Assembly: GCA_033675265.1 (NCBI GenBank) | Contig: JAUJYZ010001397.1 | Coordinates: 90,188 to 154,187, forward strand | DNA: 64,000 nucleotides | Origin: Actinostola sp. cb2023 | Lineage: Eukaryota > Cnidaria > Anthozoa > Actiniaria > Actinostolidae | Direction: 5' to 3' | Shown here: positions 35,501 to 45,300 of the stretch, one piece after another | Layout of the letters: the number at the start of each line of letters is the position of its first letter | How positions within the stretch are numbered: position 1 is the first letter of the stretch | Made by a program: the position numbers and the translations under genes | Notes under the pieces: model-generated | The model's input: the letters and a program-made list of their open reading frames with translations, nothing else | Told to the model about the DNA's origin: nothing | The model's database searches: none

Positions 35501-38500
35501 CACAAGACTCTTGCCCAGGTTTGAGTTTCACTGTTATTCTTTGGTCTTTGAAGCTTTCAGGTCCATATTGTTTCAAAGCATTATTGAATGCTTCTAGAGC
35601 AGAACACCTATGTGCAAAGAGGCCAACAGAACCCAATAGCTGTTCTGTGTTGCGCATCTCGCAGTGCAACGAACAAAGCATAACACTACTGAGTTCTTCA
35701 CCCAGAAGAAATTCTAGGTCATCTCGAATGCCATTCCAGCTTTAAAAGAGAAAGAGAGAAAAAATGGAAATCAAAAGACATACCTACCAATATTACCAAT
35801 AACATGTTTAGACAGAACAATTCCAGTAGTCTTATTATTAATTAGAAAGTATTATGTAGTAATTAGACCTTTTTTAAGTTAAAATTACAATTCAAGATTT
35901 GTGAAAAAATATATATATATTCCAGATATTTTGTACATATTTTCTATACTAGTTAAAATATATGATATTTCAGTCTATTATATGTTAAACCTTTGGTTGA
36001 TACTAATTTGCTACTACCTGCCAATGCTTGCTTTGCTTCTATCAAAGCAGTTTTTTTACACATCCCATACAAGTTTCCTCCTCATTCGCAAATTTACAAC
36101 CACAGCCCTATTAATAATTAAATAATAAATGAAAACAAACTTTAATTGAAACGTTGATTGTTTGTTCTTCTTGGTTTCAGTATTATATCTGGAGAGTGAA
36201 TCTCTGTGCACGCCATAATAGAAACGTTTGTAGGCCAATATATGACTTGCTCGAACGCATTTGGGCTATTTCTAGAACAACCTTTGCGCGATATTGATAA
36301 CTTTTTGGTCATCTTACCCTGATAGCCAAACAGTATATACAAAATTGTGTATCCATTCCTCTCCCGCCTAGCTTAAATTTCTCGTCTTCGTTTTCATGGC
36401 TTTTTTTAACCATTAGTAGACTAAGGGCTTTATAGTCCGCTGTAACTAGAAATATTTTACTCGTTAAAAGGTGTCCAGGTAGATTATCATAATTGTTTTG
36501 CTGCTCTATTTTTTATTAAAATTACCTGTGAATTTCAGTTTGTACTCTTTATTGTCAACTTTTATCCCTCTTCTTTTTAGTATGTCTTTCTGAGCATTCA
36601 TTTGTCTTACCAACCCTTTTATCTCATTCCTAAAACATGTACAGATTATGAAAAAATATATATCATATAATTTTAAAGAAAACCTTTTACAGTGGAGTGA
36701 TTTCATTTCTGACCCGCGAAATAAAAGAACACAACAAGTGTAATAGTGAAATAGATAGAGTGATATTGCAATAAACCTGTGAAATAAAAAAATAGATCAG
36801 TGTTATAGTAATAGTCTAGTCAAATAGTCACAAAAGAAAACAATGGAAATAAAGTCTACTAATGTCAATTAGTCTACTATTTCACGGGTTTATTGCAATC
36901 ACTCTATAAGGGCTAATTGTTAATTTTTGATTATTATTATTTACTATTCAGTAGTCTAATATCTATTTCATGGGTTTAGTGAACGAGAATCACTCATTCA
37001 AGAACTTGAGACTGAACGGCAATACTTACCTATCTTCCTTGCAGTTTGCTATTACGAGAGGATAAACAGATTTGGAGCTTTGTAATTTTGCATGGGAATC
37101 CATTGGGACCAACCCGATGAGAACTTGATCTCTTCCTATTTTAAAATGAGACAATAGGGCCATAATTATACTAGCGAAAAAAAAAAGCCACGTCCACCCT
37201 AAAACAGCGTTTTCCATTTGTCCGATTAGTTGCGAGACAAGGACTCGGGAGAAAAGTCGCACAGCAGCGTTTTTCAACTCGTTTCGCAGCAATGTTGCAA
37301 GACGAGTTGTACGATTTGTTGCTCGTACTACCGTACAAAGTACTATTTATGCTGCATGCTTTTAGTGTTTGTACTCTATCAACTGATTGCTTACCTCCTA
37401 GCGATCTCCCATCCAACTTGATATTGAACTCTAGTTCTTCACAATCATTGTGGCGCAGTCTTTGTTCTCTGATGGCCCAGGTCACAACAGAATTCAGGTC
37501 TACTTCGTAAGCTTGCTTGCCTGCTTGTTCATTTTTTTTTATTTGCATACTTTCTTTTATAATTCTGAATACCATACTTCGAACAGCTACAATTTGACTT
37601 TTTGTAAGTAGCACAGGGGTATCTCTTGAATTCTACAATGTACAAAAAATACTACGTCAATAAATATTAGTTTCTATTTTAAGGAAAAATATAGAGAGTG
37701 CAAATATTATATCCGTGAAATAAAGCCGGGTTAATTTACCAGTTTACACTCACAAGAACCGTTTTGGGCACGGTACACCTAACATTTTGGATCGCTTTTG
37801 GCTTGCTCAAAATCATTTAGTACTATTATTAAGTGTCTTAAAAATATATAAATTATCAAGAATCCGCGTTCCTAGCCCCGAATCCACTCATTTCAATTAT
37901 CTTTTTTCAAATTAGTACTGCTCACAGATATAATAGTTTGATTCTTATTCCTATTCTTTTCTTTTTTTTTTTTTCCTATTCTTATTAATTTTAAAATTAT
38001 TATTATTCCCTCTGCGTGTATAGTTTTTAGCAACTTACCCCAGTTCGACCAAGATTGGTGATATTCAATAATGTTTGCCAGCTTTCATCAGGTAATTTTG
38101 CTTTTATTTTGAAATAAAGAAGAGCCCAGTCAGGGCGGCGCAGAGTCTTGAAATAGGAGGTCCATTTTTCTCCAGAAAAAATGGATTTGAAACCTTCTTT
38201 AGTTCCTTTAGCTTTGATAAGAATATCCAACAATTCATCAAGGGTGTCTTGTGTAGCTTCATCATCAGACAGGATTTGATGAGCCAGCACTGTTGACAAT
38301 GATTCTCGATGGCTGTTGCAAAACATCATTGATTTCTTTTTTTAAATATTCCGATCTGCTTTCAACGGCCCGTCTTTTAATCGTTGGACGTGATGTGTGT
38401 TTCTTCGTGAGTTCTTCTATATTCGGCGATAAAGCTGGAGTTGACGCCGATTTGTAACCCGAGTCTGCAGATTTTGGCGGGAAAATCGAACTGTTTGGCG

Positions 38501-39026
38501 GGGTATGATTATCCTGGTTCTGTATTCGAAGTTTCTTCAGAACTGAACTGGAGGCTTCAAGTTGACTTCGCAGAGATTCAGTTTCCTTTCTTGAATGCTC
38601 CAGCTTTTCTTCTAAGAATATGATTTCCTCTGGCGTGGTTTTATGGTCTCGTTGAGTGTACTTGGCTGACTCGATTCCGAGGTCAATGGAATTGATGCAA
38701 TCGATGATCTTGTCGAAATTGCAATCAGTAAAGAAATTACAATTACTCAAATCTTTGGTGCGGAGTAATCCTCCAATAATTCCAAAACTAGTAGACACAT
38801 AAACCTCATCTTTAGTTCGTCCTCCATCAAAGTCTTTTGGGTTGCAGTTCAAACCATCTTCGCCAGTTAAGCGGTCGAACTTTATGTGTTTGATTTGCTC
38901 TGGAAATCTGGCAGCGAACAATGAATTTCCGAATTTTTTTGTAGGCCCACCGCATATCTCATTCGTTAAAGCATAATAATGCTTCCTTGAGTCAAGGGAT
39001 GGGGATAATACCCGGCGAAATCGCAT
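30963..39026 (-). CDS. DDE transposase (RAG1/Transib-like layout) fused to Ulp1-type protease
   Basis: I read 13 minus-strand exons with GT-AG borders: 38039-39026, 37395-37632, 37030-37135, 36526-36629, 36318-36445, 35465-35739, 35149-35303, 34874-34958, 34198-34374, 33723-33815, 33399-33615, 33226-33312 and 30963-32517, about 1,400 aa in all. An N-terminal region with a coiled coil (EEKLEHSRKETESLRSQLEA) leads to first Asp IKLDGRSLGG and second Asp KFTVTADYKAL. Then come a C-x2-C (FCIYC), LHCEMRNTE, H-x4-H (GHLTIEH) and Glu in NQGFEALHR. A C48 protease follows. Breaks: one-base frame problems near 38,335 (poly-A run), in the ninth exon, between exons five and six, and near 31,085. Some may be missed micro-exons or sequence errors. 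The start is the first in-frame ATG. It should cut and join the element ends in the nucleus. Confidence 0.75.
32908..33062. mobile_element. ~150 bp hairpin in the last transposase intron
   Basis: ACTCTGAACAATGGTTTCAAG...CTATTGGGTCAA faces its near-perfect inverse across a nine-base loop (TACAAAAAC), with arms of about 72 bp. It falls at the midpoint between the two TIRs. The position seems fortuitous, as it is an intronic MITE-like foldback. Confidence 0.75.
36712..36985. mobile_element. Intronic inverted repeat (GTGAAATA family)
   Basis: TAGAGTGATATTGCAATAAA near 36,757 is inverted near 36,882-36,905 (TTTATTGCAATCACTCTA), with TGTGAAATA/TATTTCAC motifs inside. It lies between transposase exons three and four and is a likely MITE. 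Confidence 0.5.
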
Positions 39027-39302
39027 CGCTCTCTTGGCGCTCTTTACACATCGAAACTTTGAACTGACTGGCACTTACTTTGAATTTGCCGGAACTGATC
39101 CTCGTAACGTAGTAATTTATTAACTGGGCTCGATTCCCACGATAATGACAGGATACTAAACAGCGAAGTTACAATATTTACTCTTTAGGTGTTAATCCTG
39201 TATAGCCTCTCCTAAAAAGAACAAAGGCATAGGAGGGCTCACGCTGAGAAACAACTGACTTTCAAAGTCAGTTGTTTAATTTTTTAATCGGGCTTAGCTC
39301 CT

Positions 39303-39660
39303 CGTGGGAGGAGGAGTGAATGAGGAGGAGGAGTGAATGAGGAGGAGGAGGAGTGAATGAGGAGGAGGAGTGAATGAGAGGAGGAGGAGTGAATGAGGAA
39401 GAGGAGGATATTTACCAATGAGAATTGCGATTTTGAAAAAATAAACTATAAAAAAGAGTGTATATATTGTTTCTACTCATTTACAATATATATACTCTTT
39501 TTTTTATAGTTTATTTTTTCAAAATCGCAATTCTCATTGGTAAATATCCTCCTCTTCCTCATTCACTCCTCCTCCTCATTCACTCCTCCTCCTCATTCAC
39601 TCCTCCTCCTCCTCATTCACTCCTCCTCCTCCTCATTCACTCCTCCTCCTCATTCACTCC
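39303..39660. repeat. Palindrome at the inner edge of the right TIR
   Basis: GAGGAGGAGTGAATGAG repeats in the left-TIR orientation (39,303-39,410) are followed by an AT stretch folding at about 39,477 (AATAAACTATAAAAAAGAGT and its inverse). The CCTCCTCATTCACT repeats then follow in the opposite orientation. The inner end of the right arm is thus a foldback that the left arm lacks. Confidence 0.75.
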
Positions 39661-39935
39661 TCCTCCTCCTCATTCACTCCTCCTCCTCCTCATTCACTCC
39701 TCCTCCTCCTCCTCCTCCTCCTCCTCCTCCTCCTCCTCCTCCTCCTCCTCCTCCTCCTCCTCCTCCTCCTCCTCCTCCTCCTCCTCCTCCTCCTCCTCCT
39801 CCTCCTCCTCCTCCTCCTCCTCCTCCTCCTCCTCCTCCTCCTCATTCACTCCTCCTCCTCATTCACTCCTCCTCCTCATCCACTCCTCCTCCTCATCCAC
39901 TACTCCTCCTCATTCACTCCTCCTCCTCCTCATTC
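39546..39935 (+). repeat. CCT/CATTCACTCCT minisatellite (right TIR)
   Basis: It contains a pure CCT run from about 39,700 to 39,842 and spaced CATTCACT units on both sides. It is expanded relative to the left arm. The long Pro- and Ser-rich frames across it are artefacts of the repeat. Confidence 0.92.
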
Positions 39936-40033
39936 CCCACTAGAATCTACACTAGATTCTACACTTGAATCTCTGCCTTTATTTATCTATTATTCATTTA
40001 TTAACTAAGTGGTCAATAACCATATAACCATGT

Positions 40034-40430
40034 CTACGAGCCGAGCCGAGCCTAGCCTACGAGCCGAGCCTACGAGCCGAGCTTACGAGCCGAGCCTACG
40101 AGCCGAGCCGAGCCGAGCCTACGAGCCGAGCCTACGAGCCGAGCTTACGAGCCGAGCCTACGAGCCGAGCCGAGCCTATACGAGCCGAGCTTACGAGCCG
40201 AGCTTACGAGCCGAGCCTATACGAGCCGAACCTACGAGCCAATAGCCTGATAGCCAATAATAGCTTGATAGCCTGATAGCCAATAGCCTGATAGCCGATA
40301 GCCGATAGCCGATAGCCGATAGCCTGATAGCCGATAGCCTGATAGCCAATAGCCTGATAGCCAATAGCTTGATAGCCAATAGCCTGATAGCTGATAGCCG
40401 ATAGCCTGATAGCCAATAGCTTGATAGCCT
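40034..40430 (+). repeat. CGAGCC and GATAGCC minisatellites (right TIR)
   Basis: Two adjoining arrays mirror those at 25,537-25,940, with a slightly different unit number. The first is CGAGCCTACGAGC-type (to about 40,232) and the second is GATAGCCAATAGCCT-type. Confidence 0.9.
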
Positions 40431-40792
40431 GTCAGAACTAGAACTAGAACTAGACCTAGAACTAGAGCTTTTAGAAGCTATATGTTCTGTGCAATCCGAA
40501 AAAAGTTTTAAATGCCAGAAACAACTAAATATTCCCGATTTTATGTGGTTTTAAGTACCCCCCTCCCTGACTTATTCAGAAACTATTGAAATTGGGATCC
40601 CTGTGTAATGTTTGCGGCGTTTGTTATAGGTTGGGGTTCCTGTGTAGTCATATAATATATGTGTTCGGTGATCCGTTTTAAATGAAGTTGAACAAGCGTG
40701 ACACGATTTGGTGTTGATGTATTTCTCTTTATGTCTTGTCGGAGTTCTCTGATGTTTGAACGGTTTACTTCAATTGGTATCAGTTTTGATCA

Positions 40793-41384
40793 GTGTTTAT
40801 TGAAGCTTATAATTACTTACATAAACATAGTAAATATCGCGATGGTGGATTGCTAGAACACAATCTACGATGTGAAGTTCACAAGATACTCATGAATCAT
40901 CGTAAACAATTCTACACGATAGGAGAATGTAGTAGTCACGATCGATTGGTAGAATTTGAAGGAAACATTCATTATTACACAAGCACTGTTGGAAAAGAAA
41001 TGCAGACTTTGATTGACCAGTATAATTGGCGATGGTTTACTCTAAACGTGAATGACGGTGCACAAGCTTTGAAAGATTTGATTCAACTACTAGCTTGGTT
41101 GGTGTACACATTTTTTTAGAAATACACCCCTTTGGCTGATGGGAACGGTCGTATCATTCGATTGTTGTTCACGTACATCGTGGAAGCCTATAGGTTTCCT
41201 TTCCCATTCAGTCCCTATAGTCTGGTTAAGCAAGGACCAGCTGAACTCGAGTGAAGAACAATATTATGGCTGGTGTAAAATTCTACGGAAGGCGCGACTT
41301 TCGGATGATTTTACAGATTTAGAAAATATGATTGCGCATTCTTTAAAGAAATGTTGTGAGCAATACAGACTTGCCAAGTTGTAA
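40793..41384 (+). pseudogene. Degenerate Fic-domain gene, right TIR copy
   Basis: Identical to the left TIR copy and also directed toward the element end. A 108-residue frame (40,793-41,119) with Fic core helices ends in TAG. The same frame then continues as KYTPLADGNGRIIRLLF. The expected sequence is HPFxDGNGR, so Thr stands for the catalytic His. A shift to another frame brings in the C-terminal helices ending at 41,384. No ATG opens the first frame, so a 5' exon may be missing. Both copies share every defect, so the damage predates copying or was homogenised. Confidence 0.72.
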
Positions 41385-42209
41385 ATAAATCACATTTTAA
41401 AAAGACTCGCGCGTGTGGATTAATGTTTACATATGGTCACCTGTTGATACAACAATAGACCACGTATCTAGCCAGTCTGGTTGAAATAAAATTCCGTCTT
41501 TGGTGTATTTTATTGAGTCATTGAGAACGTGTTTGGTCTTATATTTTACAAATTGAATTTCCATACAATAATTATTTATTAACTTTTATAGCGCATTTAA
41601 AAGCTATTTTATTTTGTTTATCATAGTCATAAAGCAGAGTTTGAATTTTGTCAGATTTGAGTGTTGTGAAACAATAGACTATAAGTGAAACAATAGACTA
41701 TAAGTGTTGTGAAACAATAGACCACATGTGTTGAGAACTGATAAAGTAGGGTATCGTGTTGTTATGGGAACGACAGCAAATCTAGCTTTTTCGTGGTCTA
41801 GAAAACTTTTCCCAAGTTTTAGTCGGCAGCTTCAGTCCTGTAAACTCTACCATTAATGATTAAAACTTATATTGTAGATGAACACGCTCTGGTGCATCAT
41901 GGTATAGGAATTGCTGATTCACGGAAAAATGAAAGACTGGGAAAATAAAAACGTCAGCCAAAAACCCAAAGTCCATCTGATCGTTTTATAAATAGTCGTG
42001 GAATAACACAGACCGAATAGGATCGTTTTAAAAATAACTCCAGAAGTGGGACCTGTGCGATGGCCCGGATAGGGCCTGACTCCTTCTCCGGGCTGGACCG
42101 GGCCGCCCGTGGCCCAGAACTCCCCCTAGCCCGGGTTGGCCGGGCCGCCCGTGTAGCCCGGACTGACCCGGGCCGCCCGTGTTCCAGAACTGTCATTTCC
42201 CTACTACTG

Positions 42210-42214
42210 CCATT
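42210..42214. repeat. Right 5 bp target-site duplication (CCATT)
   Basis: CCATT directly follows the right terminus (CCCTACTACTG) and matches 22,548-22,552. Confidence 0.8.
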
Positions 42215-44341
42215 CACGAAGCCACCGACCCCAAAAATGTCGAACCAACTCTTGGACGCGCCTCCATCTGTTTCTCAAGTTAAACTGTGTTGCGTCAACC
42301 GATTCCGGAGCAAACTGTCCTCCTACTTGACCAAAAAGAAAATGATTTGGCGTGAGAGGCACGTCATCTGAGGGATGCGCTGATTGGTAAGTCAGTGGTC
42401 TACAGTTCATGAGTGATTCCGCTCCTGTGAATGCTGTCATCAACTCTTCATCTGTGATGTCTGCCTGAGATAATATTCCATAAGTTGCTCTTTTTGCCGT
42501 CTTTATCAAAGACTCGTGTACACCACCAAAGTGAGGTGCTAGCGGCGGGTTGAAATGCCAATGAATACCTTTGTTTGCTGCTGATCTCTCAATCTTTTCT
42601 TTGTCTAACTGTTCAACTAGTTCACGCAATTATCGCTCTCCACCAATGAAGTTACTGCCATTGTCAGATAACACCTCCACAGGGAGGCCTCGTCGATTCA
42701 CCATACGATAGAATGCGTTCAAGAAAGCATCTGTGTCCATGCTGTATGCTATTTCAAGATGGACAGCTTTAGATGTTAAACACGTGAACAAACACAAATA
42801 CCGCTTTGCCCTGCGCGTACTTCTAGGTGCTGTGATTTGTAAGTGAATACATCTTCTTCCCATAACAAATGGTCCCGCATAGTCCACTGCAACGCGTGCA
42901 AACGCTCGCAAGGATAGCTTGAGACGGATCTTCGGAAGAGGGGCCATTATCTGCTTCGCTGGTACAACCTTGTATCTTCTGCAGCCGTAGCATTCTCTCT
43001 CCCAGTCGCGAATGTCTTCTCTAGCTTGCATTATCCAGAAGCGTGTTGACAAAGATGATAGTGTCTGATTTGTTCCAAGACGATGATTACCCTTTTCATG
43101 ATGATCCTTGACAATCAACTTTGTTACCCAGTTCTTTCTTGGTAGTATAATTGGAAATCGCGTATCGTACGGCAAGTAGTCTGCGTTGACCAGACGACCA
43201 TCTGAACGTAGCAGCCCATCTTCATCTAGTGTTGGCTTTAAGGCAAGTAGTTTGCTGTGTTTTGGAAGTTCTTTGTCCTCTGATAAGGCTAGGTATTCTT
43301 CTTTAAACGATTCTCTTTGCGCCTTCTTTATGATGTAGACTTCAGCATCTGTAATCTCTTCGGATGTTAGTTCGCCTGGAGTTCTTTTAGCCTTTGGAAG
43401 TCGACAGTTGTCCAAGAACCGATAGATCCAGGCTTGTACTCTGGTTAGCCGCAGCCAACTTGAAAAGCGTATTGGCTCTATGCGCCATGGGGTGTCCTCT
43501 TTGATTGTTACCATTGCTCTGACTTGCCCGTGGTCGTTGACTAAAGACTTGATTTTCACCTCTTTGTTGACTGCGTCATCTAACGATATTTGACTTTTCG
43601 GCCACTCTGGTGCTTTCTTTCGCAGGAAGCTTGGTCCTTCCCACCACATCTCTTTGTTTGCAAGTTCTTCAACTGTCAAGCCTCTTGTCACGAAGTCAGC
43701 AGGATTCTCTTTGGTTGGTACATGTCTCCATTGTACAGGATCGCTGTATGAATGAATTTCGCCTATTCGGTTTGCCACAAATGGCTTGAATGTTCTACTC
43801 GGGCGTTGAATCCACCATAGTGCGTCCATGCTGTCTGACCAGAACTTCAGGTCACGTGCGTCGATCTTGTACACTTTCGATATCGATAAACTGAGTCTCA
43901 ATCCCAGAACTGCAACCATTAGTTCAAGGCGAGGGATACTTGTGGCTTTCAGTGGGGCTACTCTTGATTTAGATGCAACTATACGGACAGCGATGTTTCC
44001 ACTTTTATACTCACATCTCGAGTAGACTACTGCCCCATATGCGTCTGCTGAAGCATCAGTAAAGGTGTGTAAACTCATCGTGACAAGGTCCCCCAAAGCA
44101 GGTTGTATACATCGTGGGACTTGTATGCTTGGTAGATTCTCTAATTCTTTAAACCACTTCGTTGCTTGCTTTACTTGGTCAATCATCAGTTGATCATCCC
44201 AGTCGATGCCTGTGGTCCACAATTCTTGCATTAGTATCTTTGCACGGACTGTATATGGTGACAGTAACCCCAAAGGATCAAACAATGTTGCAATCTTCTT
44301 TAGAAAGCTTCGTTTGGTAAGAACTTCATATATTGTTTTCT
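42215..44341 (-). pseudogene. BEL/Pao pol: RNase H to integrase region, interrupted
   Basis: From the 5' side the frame shows KKIATLFDPLGLLSPY, which follows the RT in BEL/Pao. RNase H-like FTDASADAYGAVVYS and the SRVAPLKATSIPRLEL block come next. HHEKGNHRLGTNQTL with CYGCRRY forms the zinc-binding part, and the integrase core has VDYAGPF and LSDNGSNF. An in-frame TAA directly follows FIGGER. The frame then continues with LREL and the third integrase region (NPPLAPHFGGVHE, MNCRPLTY), ending GRWLREW at the giant-element insertion. The RT, protease and gag regions and the 5' LTR are missing. The copy is dead. Confidence 0.9.
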
Positions 44342-44403
44342 GCTAGGTGCTGTGATTTTTAAGTGAATACATCTTCTTTGGCTTTTCATAGTACCCCAAG
44401 GCC

Positions 44404-44717
44404 TACATATATTCGAATAAAGTGTATATTCTGTATATTCTCAGATATCTTTTAAAGAACGTAATGTCTATTCTGTATATAGTGTATATAGTGAATATTG
44501 TGTATACATATACACAATATATACATACATTCGTATAAAGTGTATATTCTGTATATTCTCAGATATATTGTAAAGAACGAAATGTATATTCTTTATATAG
44601 TGTATATAGTGAATATTGTGTATACATATACACAATATATACATACATTCGTATAAAGTGTATATTCGGTATATTCTCAGATATCTTTAAAAAAAAAAGA
44701 AGTATATTCTGTATATA
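44404..44717 (+). repeat. ~120 bp tandem repeat
   Basis: AAAGTGTATATTCTGTATATTCTCAGATAT recurs three times at about 120 bp spacing (44,418, 44,537 and 44,656). Each unit contains a GTGTATACATATACACA self-complementary core. Confidence 0.85.
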
Positions 44718-45300
44718 GTGGTGTTCTTGTTATTATTGCAGCGCAGTCTTCTGTATGGTCTCCCTGGTAAAGATATCTCAAAACTTCAACGTATACAAAA
44801 CTCAGCCGCTCGTCTGGTTACAAAAACCAGGAGATCGGATCACATCACCCCAATTCTTCGTAAACTCCATTGGCTCCCTATACATAAACGCATCATCTTC
44901 AAGATTCTTCTCATCACATATAAGATCTTAATTGGTTTGGCTCCAAAGTACTTGACAGACCTACTCAGTCTTCACAAACCAACAAGGATTCTTCGTTCAA
45001 ATGCCAATGACAACTTGTGGCTGTCAAGACCTACATTTAGAACGAAAAACTATGGTGGTCGTGCTTTCTCATCGTGTGCGCCACTACTCTGGAACGATCT
45101 CCCATTGGTCGTGAGAAACGCACCATCTATCCAATCATTTAAACAGACTCAATACTTTTTTGTTTGAACAGAACGAACCACTTACATAATTTATAGTAGT
45201 CACCTCACTCCTTTGACCACAGGTAGCCCAAGCTCAGTATCAGTGGCGTAAATACAGTAAATGTATAGGCTTTCTTGTTCTGGTGTACTTGAATAAATAA
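44718..45300 (+). mobile_element. L2/CR1-type LINE 3' fragment
   Basis: A frame of about 149 residues carries LQRIQNSAARLVTK, LHWLPIHKRIIFKILL and NYGGRAFSSCAPLLWNDLP. This is the C-terminal block also present in the LINE at 19,388. The coding part ends at 45,167 and is followed by ATAAATAAATAAA. It is a different subfamily from the 19 kb copy, judged by sequence. It is dead and 5' truncated. Confidence 0.85.

Larger units (their letters stand above)
22553..42209. mobile_element. Giant (~19.7 kb) DNA transposon with long terminal inverted repeats
   Basis: The ends are inverted copies of AGTAGGGAAATGACAG and then a GC-rich block. They lie between 5 bp direct repeats, inside a BEL/Pao pol gene. 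Matching positions in the two arms sum to a constant (64,758 outside the nested MITE, 65,967-65,973 inside), so the arms are almost perfectly collinear. The interior holds a split DDE transposase-Ulp1 gene, a kinase gene and a C2H2 gene. Each arm holds a Fic-domain gene pointing outward. The right end carries four extra bases (ACTG), so the ends are not fully symmetric. No polymerase B, retroviral-type integrase or packaging ATPase is visible, which argues against a Polinton/Maverick. I recognise no named family with this gene content. Confidence 0.8.
39530..42209 (-). repeat. Right terminal inverted repeat of the giant element
   Basis: This is the reverse complement of the left arm without the nested MITE, from the CCT-rich array through CGAGCC and GATAGCC arrays and the Fic gene to the GC-rich terminus. 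The two Fic frames translate identically, so the arms have diverged very little. Confidence 0.88.

Noticed and set aside
30963..39026. Giant-element transposase as a KDZ/Zisupton enzyme
   Set aside because: Ulp1 domains occur in that group, but I see no CxC clusters or NTExxEQ motif here. The residue order and the 5 bp duplication fit RAG1/Transib better. The KDZ copy at 47-49 kb is a separate element.
39458..39968. Long Ser- and Pro-rich open frames
   Set aside because: They translate the CCT/CATTCACT minisatellite in different frames and have no other support.
22553..42209. Giant element as a Polinton/Maverick
   Set aside because: Length and long inverted repeats fit, but there is no protein-primed polymerase B, retroviral-type integrase, packaging ATPase or capsid gene. 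The duplication is 5 bp, not 6 bp, and the protease is fused to a DDE transposase.
44718..45167. Host gene encoding a ~149 aa protein
   Set aside because: The sequence is the C-terminal block of a LINE polyprotein and is matched by the LINE at 19,388.
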